A stretch of DNA of 34,644 bases from JBKBYG01 sp046313435 (GTDB lineage: Bacteria; Pseudomonadota; Alphaproteobacteria; Rickettsiales; Arcanibacteraceae): assembly GCA_046313435.1 (NCBI GenBank), contig JBKBYG010000017.1:1-34644 (forward strand), in the 5' to 3' direction. How positions within the stretch are numbered: position 1 is the stretch's first letter; each line of letters opens with the position of its first letter. The position numbers and the translations under genes were made by a program. Shown piece by piece: positions 1 to 7,989 of the stretch. The notes beneath the pieces were generated by a model that was not told where the DNA came from, searched no databases, and worked only from the letters and a program-made list of their open reading frames with translations.

Positions 1-243
1 AGAAATAGGTATCTAGATCTTGCTAAAGGAGAGGATATGGCTGGCGATGTTGTTGCTGCTCAAAGATTTTATCAATATGCTGAACATTACGCCCGTATAA
101 TAAGTGCAGCAAGAGACTCCTCTATACCAAATACAGCTTCCCTGAATGAAGAAACAAAAGCACCTGTTAAAAAGAAAATTTCATATTTTAAGCGCAAACC
201 ATTCGCTCAGCAAAACACTACCGAACAGAGCAAAACTGAATAA
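1..243 (+). CDS. DUF4167 family protein, 3' part only
   Basis: The frame is open from the first base, so the gene starts outside the window; only the last 80 residues are present. The visible start, RNRYLDLAKGED followed by AAQRFYQYAEHYARI, matches the signature of the DUF4167 domain (typically RNYLDLARDA...GDRVAAENYYQHAEHY), a short domain widespread in Alphaproteobacteria. An internal ATG at 37 is not the true start because the domain begins upstream of it. The tail after the domain is lysine-rich and low in complexity. Family function is not established; an RNA- or protein-binding role has been guessed from the basic tails of its members, but nothing here proves it. Confidence 0.75.
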   Translation, partial: RNRYLDLAKGEDMAGDVVAAQRFYQYAEHYARIISAARDSSIPNTASLNEETKAPVKKKISYFKRKPFAQQNTTEQSKTE

Positions 244-582
244 GATTTTAATTGCACTCCGTTTAATGACAGAAGACTATGAATAGCTTAAGTAAGCCTT
301 AGCATTGTATAAATTGATTAAAATCTAATTTCTCTGCAGCGTCTTATAGATAACTCATTATTACTATTATTTTAAAATAGCTAATTCTTGCGCTTAAGGC
401 ATTTATTATTTCTTTTGACTGCTAAAAACACTAAACATTTTTAATAATTTTCCTTTCTTAAATGAAAATATACATAACTCCCTTAATCACAATCAATCTA
501 AAGCTCTCTAAACACACATTGACAAAGACAAAATTAGAATATATAGATAGGTTAATTAATTTACTTACTTAAGGTTAAAAAA
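244..582. other. Intergenic stretch, no gene seen
   Basis: This 339-base AT-rich spacer separates the DUF4167 gene from the TPR gene. I see no open frame of useful length, no tRNA and no strong hairpin. It presumably holds the terminator of the first gene and the promoter of the TPR gene, but neither can be placed with confidence. Confidence 0.5.
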
Positions 583-1596
583 ATGGAAGATATAGAATCT
601 GAGGATTTTGTTAAAGGAAAAGAAAATTTTGGACTAGGGAAATATCAGGAAGCATTAATTTGCTTTAACCAAGCTTTGAAAGAAGTAGAAAAATATAAAA
701 ACATTCCTCCAATTGAAATTTATGCTTCATGTAAAGCTAGTATTTATTATTATATTGGTAAATCACATTTATATTTAAAACAATATGATGAAGCAGCAAT
801 AGCTTTTTATAAAAAAACAGAATGGACGCCTGAATGCTATGATAGTTTTGATAGTTTGGGCTTAGCCTATCAAAATATTGGTCATATTGTTAAAGCGGAA
901 GAATGTCACATTATTGCATTAGAAATTAACCCAAATTTTTCCAGCGCTTTGCATAATTTGGGTTTACTTAAATTTAAGCAAGGAAAATACAGCGAGTCTT
1001 CTTCACTATTATTTAAAGCATATTCAATCGATAAAGAAAATCCTTATATTTTACATAGTCTAGCTAATTTACTAGATAAAATTGGACAAAGTAAGGAATC
1101 TCTTCAATATTATGAAGCTGGGTTGAAATTCGTTTCTAAAGATAACACGGAGCTTTTCAATGCTTTGAAACAAGATTATTCAGAAGCATTAAATCAAGTA
1201 GGTCATGAACTATATCAAGATAATAAATTTGATGAGGCATCAAAATATTATAGTAAAGCTTTATACCATAATCCTAAAAATATAATTACCTTAAATCAAT
1301 TAGGAATGTGTGCTTCAGAGCAGGGAAACCCCAGCAAAGCACTTGAATATTTTAACCAGATAATTAAAATTTCCGAAGGAAAAGATGCTGATGCATGGTT
1401 AAATAGAGCTTACTGCTTGATGAAACAAAATAAATTAATTTTAGCTAAAGGTGCAATAAATATATCTTTAGATTTAAACCCAGATGATGAAACTGCTATT
1501 GAAACATACCAGGAAATAATGACTAAAAGAACTATAACTAAATGGAAGGATTTTGTTAAAAATCAAAAATCTGATAGAAATGAAATCCTAAGGTAA
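583..1596 (+). CDS. Tetratricopeptide-repeat (TPR) protein
   Basis: A 337-residue protein made almost entirely of TPR-like helix pairs, about eight in number. Consecutive repeats show the TPR pattern (small residue at position 8, Gly/Ala at 20, Pro near 32), for example around LGLAYQNIGHIVKAEECHII, HNLGLLKFKQGKYSESSSL and LNQLGMCASEQGNPSKAL. There is no signal peptide, membrane segment or catalytic domain, so it is probably a cytoplasmic (or secreted) protein-protein interaction scaffold. The start is supported by an AAGG about eight bases upstream. The gene stands alone, followed by tRNA-Ser. TPR proteins serve many roles, and in intracellular bacteria some are effectors; the partner cannot be told from sequence. 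Confidence 0.85.
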   Translation: MEDIESEDFVKGKENFGLGKYQEALICFNQALKEVEKYKNIPPIEIYASCKASIYYYIGKSHLYLKQYDEAAIAFYKKTEWTPECYDSFDSLGLAYQNIGHIVKAEECHIIALEINPNFSSALHNLGLLKFKQGKYSESSSLLFKAYSIDKENPYILHSLANLLDKIGQSKESLQYYEAGLKFVSKDNTELFNALKQDYSEALNQVGHELYQDNKFDEASKYYSKALYHNPKNIITLNQLGMCASEQGNPSKALEYFNQIIKISEGKDADAWLNRAYCLMKQNKLILAKGAINISLDLNPDDETAIETYQEIMTKRTITKWKDFVKNQKSDRNEILR

Positions 1597-1689
1597 AAAA
1601 TAATTATTAAATAAAAGAAATTGAAAAAATTGTCAAAATTTGAGTTTTTAGCCTTTTAAAGAATAATAATCATTTTATCAATTTTCTTG

Positions 1690-1718
1690 TTGGCAATAAT
1701 ATAAATTTCTGTTATTTA
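1690..1718 (+). promoter_or_regulatory. Possible sigma-70 promoter for tRNA-Ser
   Basis: TTGGCA at 1690-1695 (five of six matches to the -35 consensus) is followed after 17 bases by TATTTA at 1713-1718, a weak -10. The position, about 15 bases before the mature tRNA 5' end, fits. The -10 match is poor, so this is tentative. Confidence 0.3.
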
Positions 1719-1732
1719 TGTAAAATCTTTTT

Positions 1733-1825
1733 GGAGAGATGGCCGAGCGGCTTAAGGCAGCGGTTTGCTAAACCGTCGTACAGTGTTTAATTGTACCGAG
1801 GGTTCGAATCCCTCTCTCTCCGCCA
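1733..1825 (+). tRNA. tRNA-Ser (anticodon GCU), CCA encoded
   Basis: A full cloverleaf can be drawn. The acceptor stem GGAGAGA (1733-1739) pairs with TCTCTCC (1815-1821), followed by discriminator G and an encoded CCA (1823-1825). The anticodon arm has loop TTGCTAA with anticodon GCT at 1767-1769, which reads AGC/AGU serine codons. The T arm is GAGGG-TTCGAAT-CCCTC. Between the anticodon and T arms is a long variable arm, the hallmark of a class II tRNA, consistent with serine. Confidence 0.97.
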
Positions 1826-2026
1826 CATAGATGTCCAAACACATACTTGCAAATCCTGCTATCTTTAATATACTCACTTCTTTAAATAATAATTGGTACT
1901 GATCGTTTTATAGTTATATGATGGAAAGTTGGTTCATTGTTACTCGTCACTATTTGTAAGCCCCTTTCCTAGTTCTTTGCACCAAATTTAACTTAAACAA
2001 TTATAGCAAAATATTTATTATACAAA

Positions 2027-2869
2027 TCAGTGTCTAAGCTGCTTTAATACAAAGCTTTCAAGTGAATTAACAGCAGGATTATCAGACCGATGTTTTAAAA
2101 GCGATACATGTGTATCTTCAAGTTTTGGCATAATTAAATCTTCCATACGCTCAAGCTCGTTTGGTATCATAGTGTGAGGCATAACTGTTATACCCATACC
2201 AGCCTTAACAGCAGCAACGGTTCCTGCATAACTGGGGCTGGAAAATACCATTCTCCATGCACGGCCTGCACTTTCCAAAGATTTTATTGCGGATGCTCGA
2301 TATACGCATGGTTGAGGTGAAAGTACTAACGGAAGAGGCTTTATTGGATCAATGAGAGTTGAATTGCCAACCCATTTGAGTGGCTCAGACCACACATCAA
2401 GCCCGTTTGGAAAATCTTCAGGTCTGTTCATCTTCACAAGGACCAAATCAAATTCTTCTTGTTTAAATCGATCAAACAGATTAAGAGTTAAATCACATTC
2501 AATCCTAAGTAAAATTCGAGGATGGATTCTAAGGAAATCGGCTAAAACATCAGATAAAAAAACACTAGCAAAATTTTCTGGAAGTCCAAAACGCACTTCT
2601 CCCTCTAATTCAGGTTCTTTGAAACGATCCATCGCTTCACAATGCAATGCAAAAATTTGCCTCGCATACCCCAAGAATACCTCTCCTTCAGGAGTTAGTG
2701 AAAAAGCTTTACCCCTAACAAATAAGGGCTTGCAAAGAAGATTCTCAAGTTTTGCCATTTGCTGACTAATTGCCGACTGCGATCGACCTACACGCTCTGC
2801 TGCCTTAGTAAAACTGCCTGTTTCAGCAACTCCCAGAAAACATTGTAAGGTGATTGTGTCAATACTCAT
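2027..2869 (-). CDS. LysR-family transcriptional regulator
   Basis: A 280-residue LysR-type regulator. The first ~60 residues form the winged helix-turn-helix (LQCFLGVAETGSFTKAAERV, then SQSAISQQMAKLE and PLFVRG...LTPEGE), and the rest is the two-lobed co-inducer-binding domain. Length is slightly below the family norm of about 300. It is transcribed divergently from dabB with a 106-base gap, the usual geometry for a LysR protein controlling its neighbour; LysR genes beside DAB operons are known in other bacteria. I infer that it regulates dabBA and itself, perhaps in response to inorganic carbon, but the ligand cannot be read from the sequence. Two CTAAT/ATTAG palindromes in the gap are its likely operators. 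Confidence 0.9.
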   Translation of the reverse strand: MSIDTITLQCFLGVAETGSFTKAAERVGRSQSAISQQMAKLENLLCKPLFVRGKAFSLTPEGEVFLGYARQIFALHCEAMDRFKEPELEGEVRFGLPENFASVFLSDVLADFLRIHPRILLRIECDLTLNLFDRFKQEEFDLVLVKMNRPEDFPNGLDVWSEPLKWVGNSTLIDPIKPLPLVLSPQPCVYRASAIKSLESAGRAWRMVFSSPSYAGTVAAVKAGMGITVMPHTMIPNELERMEDLIMPKLEDTHVSLLKHRSDNPAVNSLESFVLKQLRH

Positions 2870-2877
2870 TAGAAATC

Positions 2878-2931
2878 CTAATAATTAGTATAAGAATTAC
2901 GAACTTGTCTAATATTAGCATAACTTATAAG
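2878..2931. promoter_or_regulatory. Candidate LysR operators between lysR and dabB
   Basis: The divergent gap holds CTAAT-A-ATTAG at 2878-2888 and CTAATATTAG at 2909-2918: the same inverted repeat twice, with centres about 30 bases (three helical turns) apart. A further palindrome, CTTATAAG, lies at 2924-2931. A pair of helically phased dyads next to the regulator gene is the usual LysR arrangement. AT richness makes chance palindromes common, so this is a candidate site. Confidence 0.4.
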
Positions 2932-2975
2932 ATTACGCAATAAGGCCAGAATATCTAATAATGAAAGGTTAACTT

Positions 2976-4307
2976 ATGATAAAAAATTTTTTTAATATGG
3001 ATTTACTTGCCATGTCAATAATTATACTAGTAGTTTTAATTGGAGTTACTGTTGGCAATTTTGCTTCTCGTTACATGAAAGGAGATAACCAATACTGCTC
3101 TTTTTTTATCTTTTTAACATTATTAATTGCTGCAGTAACGATTATGGTATCTGCAGACAATATGGTGATGTTTTTTGGCGTCCTTGCAATAAGTAATGCA
3201 TTACTAACAAGGCTAATGGTTCACAAAGCAAACTGGAAGGCAGCAAAAGCTTCAGGAGTTCTTACTGCTAAAATCTATTTATTTGGAGTATTATCGATCG
3301 CCATTGCTTTTTTGTTGCTTTATAACGCAACAGGACTTGTATCAATTCAGGCTGTAATTCAGACAAAAAAGAATTCTCCTTTTATCACATTTGCATTGAT
3401 ATTATTGATCCTTGGTGCTATGGCGCAATCTGCTATTTGGCCTTTTCATAAGTGGCTTATAAGCTCACTTAATTCTCCTACACCAGTATCAGCTATAATG
3501 CATGCTGGTATAGTAAATGGTGGTGGTTTTTTACTTGTAAGGTTTGCACCTCTTTATTTAAGAGATCCAGGATTACTTACTATTATTTTTATAATTGGGT
3601 TAACAACAGCCACATTAGGTACGTTTTGGAAACTTATGCAAAATGATGTAAAAAGAATGCTTGCTTGTTCAACAATGGGTCAAATGGGCTTCATGATAGT
3701 TCAATGTGGTCTTGGTCTATTCCCTGCAGCTGTAGCACATCTTATTTTTCATGGGATGTTTAAAGCCTATTTATTTCTTGCTTCAGGAAACGCTGTGAAA
3801 GAACAAAGGCTTGATCTTGGTTATCCACCTACACTACTTTCTTTCGTTTGCTCATTGCTTTGTGGTATAGCTGGTAGTTATGGTTTTGCAGTTGCCAGCA
3901 ATAAATTGTTATTTGCACAAGATACTAATATTGTACTAATAGCAATTTCGTTTATTGCAGGATGTCAATTTGCTTTAGCAATTTTAAAGATTAATAGCTT
4001 GATAAAACTTCCTGTGGCAGTAATAGCCACTTTGATTATCGGCTTGATCTATGGAACCAGTATTCATTTAATTGAAAGTTTTCTTGCCCCATTAAACCTT
4101 ATGCAGCCACAGACCCTAAACTTCTTCCATATTATAGGTATATTTATTTTTATTGGATGTTGGCTTGGTATGTTATTTTATCATTACCTTGCAAATATTA
4201 GTTGGATGGATAAATGGATAAGAAAACTTTATGTTAAAGGCTTGAACAGCAGCCAACCCCATCCTACTACCATTACCTATAATCGTAACCAATATAAATA
4301 TCTATGA
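2976..4307 (+). CDS. dabB: DabB-like subunit of the DAB inorganic carbon transporter (ND5/antiporter family)
   Basis: A 443-residue polytopic membrane protein of the proton-pumping subunit family of complex I (NuoL/ND5, MrpA-like), with at least ten hydrophobic segments. The family signature is clear at residues 150-178 (AQSAIWPFHKWL, then PTPVSAIMHAG) and again at FHGMFKAYLFLASGN. It is immediately followed by dabA after nine bases, and that pairing is what identifies it as DabB rather than a complex I subunit. In the DAB (DAC/MpsAB) system DabB is thought to channel cations down their gradient to drive CO2 hydration by DabA. AAGG seven bases before the ATG supports the start. At 443 residues it is somewhat short for the family (often around 500), but both antiporter signature regions are present. 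Confidence 0.85.
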   Translation: MIKNFFNMDLLAMSIIILVVLIGVTVGNFASRYMKGDNQYCSFFIFLTLLIAAVTIMVSADNMVMFFGVLAISNALLTRLMVHKANWKAAKASGVLTAKIYLFGVLSIAIAFLLLYNATGLVSIQAVIQTKKNSPFITFALILLILGAMAQSAIWPFHKWLISSLNSPTPVSAIMHAGIVNGGGFLLVRFAPLYLRDPGLLTIIFIIGLTTATLGTFWKLMQNDVKRMLACSTMGQMGFMIVQCGLGLFPAAVAHLIFHGMFKAYLFLASGNAVKEQRLDLGYPPTLLSFVCSLLCGIAGSYGFAVASNKLLFAQDTNIVLIAISFIAGCQFALAILKINSLIKLPVAVIATLIIGLIYGTSIHLIESFLAPLNLMQPQTLNFFHIIGIFIFIGCWLGMLFYHYLANISWMDKWIRKLYVKGLNSSQPHPTTITYNRNQYKYL

Positions 4308-4316
4308 GGATAATTA

Positions 4317-6542
4317 ATGAAAAATGCACAAATCTCTCAAGTATTGAATATGGAACATTACGAATTAAATCCTGAAACACTAATTTTAAGGGATGAGGTG
4401 CAAAAAAGTTGGGAGGTAATTGCACCATTTTGGCCACTTAAAAATATTATTGCAGTCAATCCATTGCAAGGTTTAGAGCATTTACCAATCGAAGAATCTT
4501 TTATACAAGGTGCTGCTTACTTTGAGCAAGAAGATTTACCAGAGCCTATGGCAAAAATAAATCGCCTAACCATCAAATGGCTGCAAGCATTTTTTGATAA
4601 TGGTCAAGCAACAATAACTATGCCTTTACGAAAAAAAGGGCTTTACAGCGCATGGCGTCAACTTGCTCTCTTTGACGAGCAGTTACATGAACATAATTTA
4701 GAAAAAAAGGAATGGCTTAAGTTTCTTTCTGATTCTTCAGAACAGGTAATTGCAGAGTGTTTATTGCGCTTAAGTATTAAAAAAGAAGATCGTCAAAAGT
4801 TTATGACTTTGATACTTACTACTCTACCCGGATGGGCGTCATATATTAAATATTGTACTGAGTGGAATGAAATAGATCCTGCAAAACCAGTAAGTCAATC
4901 AGATTATTTGGCAGTTAGATTAATAATTACAGCTATGACTTGGCCCGAGGCAAAAGACTTGCTTGAATGGTATGAACAGGTACTCTCTAAAATATCGCAG
5001 CAAAGAAGTCCTTTGACGCAAATACTAGAATCGGAGAAAAAATACCGTCTGCCCCTTTTACAGCAAATAGTATCACAGCCTTTGCAGAGGCATCGTACAC
5101 ATAAAGCACAGTTTGTATTTTGCATTGATGTACGCTCTGAACCTTTTCGTCGTGCTATAGAAACAGTTGGTGATTATGAAACTTTTGGGTTTGCAGGATT
5201 TTTTGGTATTCCGGTGCAAATAGAGAATGAATTAACTGGAGAAAATTACGCTTCTTGCCCTGTATTAGTTAAGCCAAAACATATAGTAAAGGAATTTCTA
5301 AGCTGTTTGCATAATTTGCGTATAAGAGATAAAGAAGGATGTGGAAAACTTAACAACATCAAGGGTTTTTATCAGTCACTAAAATATACTTTTGCTACAC
5401 CTTTTGCCTTAGTTGAAACTCTTGGAGTATGGAGCGGCGCTTGGATGATCTTAAAAAGTTTTTATCCCTATTTCGCTCATAAGTTAAAAAGTCGTATTGC
5501 AAATTCTATACGTCCAATTCATCAGTTAACGCTAGATCTTGAAGATATATGCTTTTTGGATAGATGTTCTTATGCAGAATCAATACTGAAGATTATAGGA
5601 CTCACTAAAAATTTTTCACCACTCGTAGTATTATGTGGGCATGGAAGCACTACACTTAATAACGCTTTTGCAACTGCGCTTGATTGTGGAGCCTGCGGTG
5701 GCCGGCATGGAGCAAGCAATGCACGTATTATGGCAGAAATACTTAATGATCATAAAGTACGAGCTTCATTAGAAGCAAAAAATATTATAATTCCAAATAA
5801 CACAAAATTTATTGCAGCTGAGCATAACACTACTACAGATGAGGTAATATTCTTTAATAAAAATAATGTTGAAGGAGTGGATCAACTAAAACACGATCTC
5901 CAGATTTCTCGCCATATAAACAATATGTGGAGATGCAATAATATGAGGGTTAATGAGAGAAATCCTTCTACTCACGCCTTGCTTCGCAGTATTGACTGGG
6001 CGCAAGTACGTCCAGAATGGGGATTAGCACGTAATGCTTCATTCATTATTGCTCCACGTAACTTAACTAAGAATATTAATCTTCAAGGGAGATCATTTCT
6101 TCATTCATATGACTATACTCAAGATCTTAAAGGTGAATCACTTACTGCTATCTTAACCGCCCCTATGGTGGTTGCGCAATGGATTAACTCTCAATATTTA
6201 TTTTCTACCCTTAATAATGCAGCCTATGGAGCAGGAAGTAAAATCACTAAAAATATTATTGGCAAATTTGGTATTATGCAAGGAAATGCTAGTGATTTGA
6301 TGACAGGCTTACCGCTTCAATCAGTATATGAATCCGATACACAAAGTTACCATGAGCTACAAAGACTTATGACAATTGTGTTTGCTACGCGTTCAAAACT
6401 TGACAAAATTATTGCTGAGCAGAAAATATTGCAAAAGCTCTTTGGCAATGGATGGGTAACTCTTACTTGCGTAGAGCCAGATGAAAATCAAACTTATTTC
6501 TTGCAACGAGATCTTACATGGATTTTGTATGATAAAACATGA
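4317..6542 (+). CDS. dabA: DabA-like subunit of the DAB inorganic carbon transporter (UPF0753/DUF2309)
   Basis: A 741-residue member of the DUF2309/UPF0753 family. The zinc site known from Halothiobacillus DabA (Cys, Asp, His, Cys) is intact: C269 and D271 in FCIDVRSEPFRRA, H442 in LCGHGST, and C457 in DCGACGGRHG. The His-to-second-Cys spacing of 15 matches the family. DabA resembles beta-carbonic anhydrase and is thought to hydrate CO2 to bicarbonate on the cytoplasmic side of a DabB membrane anchor. GAGG eight bases upstream supports the start. The gene end overlaps the start of a Nudix gene by 14 bases, so the three genes are probably one transcript. The intact metal ligands argue that the system is functional. 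The physiological role in this organism is inference. Confidence 0.9.
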   Translation: MKNAQISQVLNMEHYELNPETLILRDEVQKSWEVIAPFWPLKNIIAVNPLQGLEHLPIEESFIQGAAYFEQEDLPEPMAKINRLTIKWLQAFFDNGQATITMPLRKKGLYSAWRQLALFDEQLHEHNLEKKEWLKFLSDSSEQVIAECLLRLSIKKEDRQKFMTLILTTLPGWASYIKYCTEWNEIDPAKPVSQSDYLAVRLIITAMTWPEAKDLLEWYEQVLSKISQQRSPLTQILESEKKYRLPLLQQIVSQPLQRHRTHKAQFVFCIDVRSEPFRRAIETVGDYETFGFAGFFGIPVQIENELTGENYASCPVLVKPKHIVKEFLSCLHNLRIRDKEGCGKLNNIKGFYQSLKYTFATPFALVETLGVWSGAWMILKSFYPYFAHKLKSRIANSIRPIHQLTLDLEDICFLDRCSYAESILKIIGLTKNFSPLVVLCGHGSTTLNNAFATALDCGACGGRHGASNARIMAEILNDHKVRASLEAKNIIIPNNTKFIAAEHNTTTDEVIFFNKNNVEGVDQLKHDLQISRHINNMWRCNNMRVNERNPSTHALLRSIDWAQVRPEWGLARNASFIIAPRNLTKNINLQGRSFLHSYDYTQDLKGESLTAILTAPMVVAQWINSQYLFSTLNNAAYGAGSKITKNIIGKFGIMQGNASDLMTGLPLQSVYESDTQSYHELQRLMTIVFATRSKLDKIIAEQKILQKLFGNGWVTLTCVEPDENQTYFLQRDLTWILYDKT

Positions 6543-6966
6543 CAGAATTTATACTTCTCATTTAGGAGTATACGCATTAATAACTAATAATAACAAAATT
6601 TTACTTATCAAAAAAAATAGAGGCCCTTATGAAGGCCTTCTGGACTTACCTGGGGGAAGCTTAGAAAAACACGAGTCTATTGAAGAAGCATTAATGAGAG
6701 AAATAAAAGAAGAGATAGGCACAGATATTTTGAGTTACACGCAATTATCTGCGTTTAGTACTTTCTTTAATTATCATCAAAATAATAAACCCCATACATT
6801 AAGACATATCGCAATCCTGTATAAGGTTATAATAAATAACGACAAGGTAAAATATGACCATGAAGGAGAAGATTCAGATGGTTGTGTTTGGTTAAATAAA
6901 AATAACATTAATGCTGAGATTGTATCTCCAATTGTTTCTGAAGCGCTAAAGTTTAGTATCTTTTAA
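6529..6966 (+). CDS. Nudix hydrolase
   Basis: A 145-residue single-domain Nudix protein. The Nudix box is complete: G43-x5-E49-x7-R57-E58-I-K-E61-E62-I-G64, with all metal-binding glutamates. Members hydrolyse nucleoside diphosphates linked to another moiety; the substrate cannot be assigned. A start at 6529 is preferred over an in-frame ATG at 6481, because it trims an N-terminus lying wholly inside dabA and gives normal family length. It overlaps dabA by 14 bases, suggesting translational coupling. Its end is two bases from the convergent gene at 6969. Why a Nudix enzyme is coupled to a carbon-uptake system is unknown and may just reflect compaction. Confidence 0.85.
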   Translation: MIKHDRIYTSHLGVYALITNNNKILLIKKNRGPYEGLLDLPGGSLEKHESIEEALMREIKEEIGTDILSYTQLSAFSTFFNYHQNNKPHTLRHIAILYKVIINNDKVKYDHEGEDSDGCVWLNKNNINAEIVSPIVSEALKFSIF

Positions 6967-6968
6967 TA

Positions 6969-7349
6969 TTATTCAATAAAACACTTATCAATTATGTTAT
7001 CAATAGCTTCATAATTTGCTCCTAAGATTTTTACTATATCTGGAGAAGAGCTTTGTGAATCTTCAGCCGTTTCTGCAAGAAATAATTCTTGTACCAATGG
7101 CTTCATTCTTTCTTCAATATCACTATTTGGCCCAATATATATCTTATGGTTGAGAACATCTGTAATTTCTATGAGAGATTTTTGGGATTCATTTAAATGA
7201 ACATTAATTTTAGCTATTTCCTGAATATCTTCTGAAGATTGCTCAGTATGGCTATTAATTTCCTTTCTTTTTGTTAAATCCTCCATTATATCTTCAAACA
7301 ATTTGAATTTCTTTTTAATTAAATCCTTATAAAGTTGCTTATTTGACAT
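6969..7349 (-). CDS. Hypothetical small helical protein
   Basis: A 126-residue protein I do not recognise. It is rich in Lys, Glu, Asp and Ile, has no signal peptide or membrane segment, contains no cysteine until a single one near the C-terminus (DKCFIE), and is predicted by eye to be mostly helical. AAGGGA about eight bases before the ATG is a good ribosome binding site, supporting a real gene. It is convergent with the Nudix gene with a two-base gap, and upstream of it lies ohr on the same strand. Confidence 0.6.
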   Translation of the reverse strand: MSNKQLYKDLIKKKFKLFEDIMEDLTKRKEINSHTEQSSEDIQEIAKINVHLNESQKSLIEITDVLNHKIYIGPNSDIEERMKPLVQELFLAETAEDSQSSSPDIVKILGANYEAIDNIIDKCFIE

Positions 7350-7454
7350 ATAGAATCCCTTAATTATATGTTAATAACATAAATTTGTTTTTAACATTTT
7401 TTAAGCATCCTGTAAACAAATATCTAAAATAAATTAACAAAGCAATTGTTAATT

Positions 7455-7883
7455 TTATTGCTTATTGTTACATATTAAATTTAGCTTTACATCAATATTA
7501 TTTCTTGTAGCATTCGAATACGGACATATTTTATGCGCTTCGTGCATTAACCTTTCGACAATTTCATCAGAAAGTTCAGGAATATTTACATTGAGTTTAA
7601 CAGTAAGTTTAAATCCTTCTTCTTCACAATCAAATAGACCTACACTAGCCGTTACATTACTCTCAGTAAATTGAATTTTAATTTTTTTAGCCACATGACT
7701 CAAAGCACTATTGAAACAGGCAGCGTAAGCAGCAGCAAAAAGCTGTTCAGGGTTAGTATATCCTTCTTTTCCCCCAAGAGCTGCCGGTCTTGATAATTCT
7801 AAATCTAATGAATTATCATCTGATTTAACCCAACCTGTCCGGCCACCCGAAGAAGTTACATTAGTTTCATATACAAGCTTCAT
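7455..7883 (-). CDS. ohr: Ohr-type organic hydroperoxide reductase (OsmC superfamily)
   Basis: A 142-residue, full-length Ohr protein. It shows the family motifs TNPEQLFAAAYAACF and CPYSNATR. The redox pair is C56 (peroxidatic) and C120 (resolving), with the conserved Arg at R15 (GGRTG) and Glu at E46. Ohr reduces fatty-acid and other organic hydroperoxides using lipoylated protein partners and protects membranes from host or metabolic oxidants. No OhrR/MarR regulator lies beside it in this window. It is probably a single-gene unit, divergent from nadM at 7990. Confidence 0.92.
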   Translation of the reverse strand: MKLVYETNVTSSGGRTGWVKSDDNSLDLELSRPAALGGKEGYTNPEQLFAAAYAACFNSALSHVAKKIKIQFTESNVTASVGLFDCEEEGFKLTVKLNVNIPELSDEIVERLMHEAHKICPYSNATRNNIDVKLNLICNNKQ

Positions 7884-7989
7884 TTAACACTCCTGTGATT
7901 TTAATTAAATTAATGCTTTATAAATTAGCTAGCCTATATTAATATAATATTAATAATTGTTATAAACAAAAAAGGAATTTTTTATACTC

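Noticed and set aside
2352..2765. Open frame of 137 codons on the + strand inside the lysR gene
   Set aside because: It is antisense to clear LysR helix-turn-helix and effector-domain sequence, encodes no recognisable motif and has no ribosome site.
2976..4307. Complex I subunit NuoL or an Mrp antiporter subunit
   Set aside because: No other nuo or mrp genes are adjacent, and the next gene is a DabA homologue with intact metal ligands, which defines the pair as DAB.
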